Part shown: piece after piece, positions 5,483-9,184 of the stretch
Numbering within the stretch: position 1 is the stretch's first letter
Layout of the letters: the number at the start of each line of letters is the position of its first letter
Origin: Deferribacteres bacterium
GTDB lineage: Bacteria; Nitrospirota; Thermodesulfovibrionia; UBA6902
DNA length: 9,184 bases
Assembly: GCA_013152795.1 (NCBI GenBank)
Contig: JAADFS010000027.1
Span: forward strand, 1-9,184
Direction: 5' to 3'
Made by a program: the position numbers and the translations under genes
The notes under the pieces: model-generated
Database searches by the model: none
What the model saw: the letters and a program-made list of their open reading frames with translations, nothing else
Told to the model about the DNA's origin: nothing

Positions 5483-5941
5483 ATGAGAAAGATTCTCTTG
5501 TCTGTCTGCTGCGGCCTGCTGCCGGCCCTTTTTATTTTTATCAGCGCCGTATCCGCTGCCACGGATGTAACAATAAACGGCTCCGCTTACTTCAAGTGCA
5601 ATTTCATATCCACCTACATGGAAAAACACGGCTATTCCTATATCAGGGAAGTCTCATATAATAACAACAACATGAAGACAAACCTGTTTGCCGCAAGGGA
5701 CGCAACCGTGATCATAAAGGACAGCAATGACAACATAGTAGGGTACGGCAGGACCGACAGAAATGGTAATTTCTCCATTTCCGTGCCCAGGGACGAGAGC
5801 TATCAGATCATCGTGCAGTTTCACGGCCAGGAGATAAAAAAACAGGTGCCGTATTCAGAGGCGAGAAGGTTTGTCGCCGACCTCGGTTATTTCAGTACCG
5901 AAAAAGTGGGCGGGTGGATAGACAGCGAGCTGAACTGGTAA
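5483..5941 (+). CDS. small secreted protein with a transthyretin/carboxypeptidase-regulatory-like beta domain, function unknown
   Basis: I do not recognise a named family for this 152-residue protein. Residues 1-26 look like a Sec signal peptide: MRK, a long hydrophobic stretch (about 4-24), and a VSA-A cleavage region near 25-26. The mature part begins TDVTINGSAYFKCNF. It contains DATVIIKDSNDNIVGYGRTD followed by NGNFSISVPRDESYQIIV, the pattern of Ig-like carboxypeptidase regulatory or transthyretin-like beta domains, which are often surface or periplasmic. It ends GGWIDSELNW with no membrane anchor, lipobox or sorting signal. AGGTGGTG (5471-5478) provides a ribosome site before the ATG. It has its own candidate promoter and lies alone between two repeats, so neighbours give no clue. 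A periplasmic or extracellular role is inferred from the signal peptide only. Confidence 0.75.
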   Translation: MRKILLSVCCGLLPALFIFISAVSAATDVTINGSAYFKCNFISTYMEKHGYSYIREVSYNNNNMKTNLFAARDATVIIKDSNDNIVGYGRTDRNGNFSISVPRDESYQIIVQFHGQEIKKQVPYSEARRFVADLGYFSTEKVGGWIDSELNW

Positions 5942-5953
5942 AGCGGATACCGG

Positions 5954-6061
5954 GTTCGGAGTTCAAAGTTCTGAGTTCTGAGTTCAGGGTGCAGAAAGAA
6001 ATAAGTCCCCCCTCCCCTGGCGGGAGGGGGTTAGGGGGAGGGGGCTGTGCTGTTCCCCCTG
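5954..6061. repeat. heptad array plus GC-hairpin/G-quadruplex repeat, copy 2
   Basis: Positions 5954-5995 are six tandem 7-nt units (GTTCGGA, GTTCAAA, GTTCTGA twice, GTTCAGG, GTGCAGA). The same linker and core as copy 1 follow. CCCCCTCCC (6008-6016) pairs with GGGAGGGGG (6022-6030). The G-tracts at 6022-6044 have lengths 3, 5, 5 and 5. Bases 5984-6061 differ from 671-748 at only two positions. This copy lies between the convergent secreted-protein and exporter genes and takes up most of the 150-nt gap. There is no T-tract after the stem, so an ordinary intrinsic terminator is not indicated. Confidence 0.75.
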
Positions 6062-6091
6062 TAAACCGCACTGCGGGATATACGGGGGCCT

Positions 6092-7219
6092 TCAGAGGGT
6101 TCTCTTGAAAAAGCTTACGGCCGTTATCATCATGATGAGCGCAAACCCGGACAAAAAGACAATGTCCTGATAAATGGCGCTGAGTCCCACGTCCTTGAAG
6201 AGCAGGGACTTCAGGGCATGAACCGCGTAGGCCTCCGGATTCACCTTTGCAAATGTCCTGAGCCAGCCCGGGAAACTCTCCACCGGATATACGGCCCCGC
6301 TGGGGAAAAAGAATATGACATTCAGAAATCCGGTGAGTATGCCCATTATCCTCGGGTGGCTGATCCTGCCGAGGAAGACGAACATCATGTTGAGCATGCC
6401 GACGGTTGTAAGTATCAGTACCGCGAATATGAGGCCGTACCTGCCGGCGCTGCCGGAAAGTGGTATGCCCGTGATCAGCATGCTGATGAGCATCACCAGG
6501 GCCGTTATGATCGTGGTGATGATTACGCCGCTTACCACGAGACCGGCCACGATATCGGTCTTTTTAAGCGGGGTAAGGAGATAGCTTTCATCAATGCCGA
6601 GGAATCTGTCCATTACAAGGTTGAACGCGCCTGTGGTCAGTGTACCGAGAAAGATCGCCATTATCACAACGCCGGGCACAAGCGACTGGTCATAGTCGAC
6701 CTTGGGGTAAAGGTCCGTATCCCTTAAATACCGCCTGCCGCCGGGCTCCCTTATGGGGACGTATTCTATGGATATGGAGTCGAATATATTCCTTACCGTA
6801 TCCCTTATGGTTGCAGCCGATATCCCGTCCGTATTGTCGATGAACAGCCCGGCCTCGGCAGATCTTGAGGCAAGATACCTCCTTGTAAACCCCCGGGGGA
6901 TGATTATCGCGGCCTTTAACCTGCCGTCCCTGACGAGCCTTACGGCGGCCTCCTGGTCCCTGAGCATTACGAGCGTGAAGGTCCCGGGGCCGTTTTCAAC
7001 AGCCCTCAGCTTGTTTACAAACAGGCGGGAATCATGCCCGCTGTCCAGGTTTACGACCCCGACCGGCAGGTGTTTCAGTTTTCCCTGAAATGAATTTCCG
7101 AGGATCACGAGATAGATAATAGGCATGACCAGGCTCATCATGATGACCATGGGGTTGCGCTTGAACTTCAGGAGATCGCGCCTTATGACTGCAAAGGTCC
7201 TTGTCACTATCTGCCCCAC
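6092..7219 (-). CDS. ABC-2 type transporter permease (YbhS/YbhR/YhhJ-like)
   Basis: This is the membrane subunit of an export ABC transporter. The 375-residue protein has six predicted membrane helices: about 24-41, 180-202, 225-250, 261-284, 289-311 and 351-371. A large extracytoplasmic domain (about 45-170, starting GVVNLDSG) separates the first helix from the rest. This is the layout of the YbhS/YbhR/YhhJ subgroup of ABC-2 permeases found with HlyD-type adaptors. The segment FFFPSGAVYPVESFPGWL near 303-320 is a typical ABC-2 feature. The chosen start is GTG at 7219, giving a 13-nt overlap with the ATPase gene. A second GTG at 7207 overlaps the ATPase TAG stop (TAGTG), has GGGG about 6 nt upstream, and would remove four residues. 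Only one permease is present, so a homodimer is implied. The substrate cannot be told. Confidence 0.93.
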   Translation of the reverse strand: MGQIVTRTFAVIRRDLLKFKRNPMVIMMSLVMPIIYLVILGNSFQGKLKHLPVGVVNLDSGHDSRLFVNKLRAVENGPGTFTLVMLRDQEAAVRLVRDGRLKAAIIIPRGFTRRYLASRSAEAGLFIDNTDGISAATIRDTVRNIFDSISIEYVPIREPGGRRYLRDTDLYPKVDYDQSLVPGVVIMAIFLGTLTTGAFNLVMDRFLGIDESYLLTPLKKTDIVAGLVVSGVIITTIITALVMLISMLITGIPLSGSAGRYGLIFAVLILTTVGMLNMMFVFLGRISHPRIMGILTGFLNVIFFFPSGAVYPVESFPGWLRTFAKVNPEAYAVHALKSLLFKDVGLSAIYQDIVFLSGFALIMMITAVSFFKRTL

Positions 7220-8205
7220 TTCTGCGGAACGCCGGCGCCTGTGAGGAAGCTCACCTTCCTTGCCTCCTCGTCCCTTATAGAGCGTCCCGTGTAATGAATG
7301 AAGACATCCTCAAGGGACTGTTTCTCCACCACCACGGACCTGACGGAGCCCCCGAGCCTGTATATCTCCCCCATCAGGGGCGGGACCATGCGGGAGCCGT
7401 TGTCAACGGATATCCTGAGCGTGGAATCCTTCCTCACTATGTTGTGGACGATATCCAGTTTCCCGAGTCCCTCCACTATCGTGTCGTTCACGTCCGGCAG
7501 CTCGAATATGACGACATCCTTTTCCGGCAGTTTCGACTTCAGCCCTTCCGGGGAATCAAGGGCGATTATGCTGCCGTAGTCGATTATGCCCACCCTGTCG
7601 CAGAGGGATTCAGCCTCTTCCATGTAATGCGTGGTGAGAAAGATCGTGAGATTATCCTCCCTCTTGAAGTCCTCGAGGAAATTCCACACGTTTCTCCTGC
7701 TCTGCGGGTCGAGCCCGAGGGTCGGCTCATCAAGAAAGAGAATCCTGGGCCTGTGCACAAGGGCCTTTACTATCTCAAGCCGCCTGCGCATACCGCCTGA
7801 ATATGTGGCCACAAGGCTCCCGGCCCTCTGCGTGAGCCCGACCATGTCAAGGAGCCGCCTGATCCTTTCCCTTCTCTGTTTCCTGGGGATACCGTAGAAA
7901 TTGCCGTAGATGTCCATATTCTCAAAACCCGTAAGGTCCAGGTCACTTGTCATGGCCTGGGGCACGACACCTATGGAGCGCCTGACATCATCAGGTTTTT
8001 TTGCCACGTCGAACCCCGCAACCAGTGCCCTGCCGGAGGAGGGCCTTAAAAGCGTGGTCAGCATCCTGATAAGCGTGGTCTTCCCCGCGCCGTTCGGGCC
8101 GAGCAGGCCGAAGAACTCCCCCGCGGCCACCGTAAAGCTGACTTCCTTCACCGCGGTGAGCCCTCCGAAGCGCTTTGTGAGTTCATGCACCTCTATGGAG
8201 TTCAT
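7207..8205 (-). CDS. ABC transporter ATP-binding protein (DrrA/YbhF-like exporter ATPase)
   Basis: This is the cytoplasmic ATPase that powers the adjacent permease. The 332-residue protein carries all nucleotide-binding motifs: Walker A GPNGAGKTT (36-44), Q-loop Gln83 in VPQ, signature YSGGM (135-139), Walker B ILFLDE (155-160), D-loop GLD (164-166) and switch His193 in TTH. After the domain (about residue 230 onward) a C-terminal extension of the DrrA type ends with SLEDVFIHYTGRSIRDEE, common in exporters of drugs or hydrophobic compounds. The ATG at 8205 overlaps the stop of the adaptor gene as ATGA, with AGGA a few bases upstream, indicating coupled translation. It overlaps the permease gene by 13 nt. 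Nothing in the sequence identifies the substrate. Confidence 0.96.
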   Translation of the reverse strand: MNSIEVHELTKRFGGLTAVKEVSFTVAAGEFFGLLGPNGAGKTTLIRMLTTLLRPSSGRALVAGFDVAKKPDDVRRSIGVVPQAMTSDLDLTGFENMDIYGNFYGIPRKQRRERIRRLLDMVGLTQRAGSLVATYSGGMRRRLEIVKALVHRPRILFLDEPTLGLDPQSRRNVWNFLEDFKREDNLTIFLTTHYMEEAESLCDRVGIIDYGSIIALDSPEGLKSKLPEKDVVIFELPDVNDTIVEGLGKLDIVHNIVRKDSTLRISVDNGSRMVPPLMGEIYRLGGSVRSVVVEKQSLEDVFIHYTGRSIRDEEARKVSFLTGAGVPQKWGR

Positions 8206-9184
8206 TGGATCCTGACCCTCACCGTCATGCCCGGTTTCAGGACTCCGTCGGGGTCGTCCACCCTGAGCTTTACGGCAAAGGTCTTTATGTCCTGCCTCCC
8301 CCGTGTGACATCCCTCTGTGTTGCAAACTCCGCCTCGCGCGCAATACTGAAGACCCGCCCCCTGAATTTCCTGTCCGTGCCTGCTGCTTCAATCACGGCA
8401 GCGGCGCCGGGCTTTATCTCCGGCAGGTATGTCTCGTCGACATCGATCCTGATCCATCTGTCATTCATGTCCACAATGGTGAGAATCGTTGTATAAGGGG
8501 CAACGGTCTCGCCCTCCTCAAAGGCCCTGTATACAACCACGCCGCGGCCGGGGGCCGTGATTACCGTATCTTCATATTGCGCCCGCCTCAGGCTTACGAG
8601 TGCACCGGCCTCCCTGACCCTTGACTTCAGGGTGCCTATCTGCAGCTCCGCAGTCTTTACCACTGAGGCGGCCACGTCCAGCTCTGCCCGCGCGAGTGCG
8701 ACCCTTGACCCGGCCGCACTCAGTAATGCCTTTGCTTCATTGTACGCCGTCTGTTTTATATCAAGCTCCTGCTTGGATACAAACCCCTTTTCATAGAGGC
8801 CCTGCATGCGCTTCATTTCCCGCCGGGCCTGCTCAAGGGTTATCTTCATCCTCTCGTACTCCGCCCTGCTGACATCTGCTTGTTTCTCTGCCGCGATGTA
8901 TCTCTTCCTTGCGGTCTCAAGCCGCGCACGGGCCTCTTTCAGCCTGCCCCCGGCGGCCTCAAGCTCGGCCTCCGCCCCCTGAAGCGCAGCCGCAGCCTCC
9001 CGGTTTTCAAGCTGCACCAGCACATCCCCGCGGTTGACTGAATCACCCTCCCTGACAAGGATGCGCTGTATCTTCCCCGGAATCCGCGAGCCTGCATTTA
9101 TCTCACGCGCCTGGACCGTGCCCGAAAACTCGGGCGGCCCCTGCTGCCTTGCGGCCTTCAGCATAATAAGGACTGCACTGCCCA
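8202..9184 (-). CDS. HlyD-family periplasmic adaptor (membrane fusion) subunit, N-terminus beyond window
   Basis: This adaptor links an inner-membrane ABC exporter to an outer-membrane channel. Counting from the internal ATG at 9164, residues about 12-52 form the first half of a lipoyl-like domain (GTVQAREINAGSRIPGKI, then REGDSVNRGDVLVQLE). An Ala/Glu/Arg-rich coiled-coil hairpin follows at about 55-200, and ITAPGRGVVVYRAFEEGETV completes the lipoyl domain. Beta-barrel domains end with VLKPGMTVRVRIQ. The frame stays open upstream of 9164 to the edge and reads GSAVLIMLKAA. That is probably the end of an N-terminal membrane anchor, so the true start lies outside and the ATG at 9164 is unlikely to be it. 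The TGA stop overlaps the ATPase start by 4 nt. The set resembles E. coli YbhG with YbhFSR. Confidence 0.93.
   Translation of the reverse strand, partial: GSAVLIMLKAARQQGPPEFSGTVQAREINAGSRIPGKIQRILVREGDSVNRGDVLVQLENREAAAALQGAEAELEAAGGRLKEARARLETARKRYIAAEKQADVSRAEYERMKITLEQARREMKRMQGLYEKGFVSKQELDIKQTAYNEAKALLSAAGSRVALARAELDVAASVVKTAELQIGTLKSRVREAGALVSLRRAQYEDTVITAPGRGVVVYRAFEEGETVAPYTTILTIVDMNDRWIRIDVDETYLPEIKPGAAAVIEAAGTDRKFRGRVFSIAREAEFATQRDVTRGRQDIKTFAVKLRVDDPDGVLKPGMTVRVRIQ

Noticed and set aside
6218..6727. Plus-strand open frame of 169 codons opposite the permease
   Set aside because: It is antisense to a clear six-helix ABC-2 permease; the His/Tyr/Glu-rich translation is what antisense of membrane helices gives.
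7201..7800. Plus-strand open frame of 199 codons opposite the ABC ATPase
   Set aside because: It is antisense to a gene with every ABC motif intact; the His/Pro/Arg-rich translation is typical of a shadow frame.
9162..9164. ATG as the true start of the HlyD-family adaptor
   Set aside because: The frame is open to the window edge and the upstream residues (GSAVLI) look like the end of a membrane anchor, so the start is outside the window.

Overview
The window reads as a chromosomal segment of a Gram-negative bacterium. The best guess is an uncultured Nitrospirota (Thermodesulfovibrio-like) lineage. The reasons are the mix of a proA-nadD-rsfS cluster, a LapA/LapB-type envelope protein, an UPF0278 'RNA ligase partner' PIN protein (known mostly from archaea, Aquificota and Nitrospirota-type thermophile relatives) and a tripartite ABC exporter. 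This placement is inference from gene content; there is no rRNA or other marker in the window.

Layout. (1) 1-514, minus strand: the 5' part of an alpha-glucan (glycogen) phosphorylase gene that runs off the left edge. It is broken near residue 45 by a 5-bp tandem duplication. (2) 515-869: divergent intergenic region with an extended -10 for glgP, a decayed MITE-like element (copy A) with a G-rich hairpin repeat nested inside it, and an extended -10 for proA. (3) 870-5174, plus strand: a compact run of proA, nadD, rsfS, a LapA-LapB fusion and a PIN-domain gene, with gaps of 24-30 nt or overlaps, probably one operon. (4) 5175-5482: MITE-like copy B with long terminal inverted repeats, then a promoter-like region with a paired ACCGGT motif. 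(5) 5483-5941, plus: a small secreted protein of unknown function. (6) 5942-6091: a second copy of the heptad-array plus G-rich hairpin repeat, between convergent genes. (7) 6092-9184, minus: periplasmic adaptor (HlyD family, N-terminus off the right edge), ABC ATPase and ABC-2 permease, overlapping and co-directional, forming a tripartite exporter.

How the genes work together. The plus-strand cluster combines proline synthesis (ProA), NAD synthesis (NadD), ribosome silencing (RsfS), LPS-synthesis control (LapAB) and an RNA-related PIN protein. It is a housekeeping cluster rather than a dedicated pathway. The exporter operon is self-contained except for an outer-membrane channel, which is not in the window. 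I see no defence system, CRISPR array, tRNA or rRNA.

The most unusual content is non-coding. Two families of dispersed repeats occur twice each in the same orientation and bracket the proA-PIN cluster. One is a MITE-like inverted-repeat element. The other is a composite of 7-nt tandem repeats joined to a module that can form either a GC hairpin or a G-quadruplex. Other oddities are rsfS with no ATG/GTG/TTG start, a possible leaderless glgP transcript and a PIN 'ligase partner' without its ligase.
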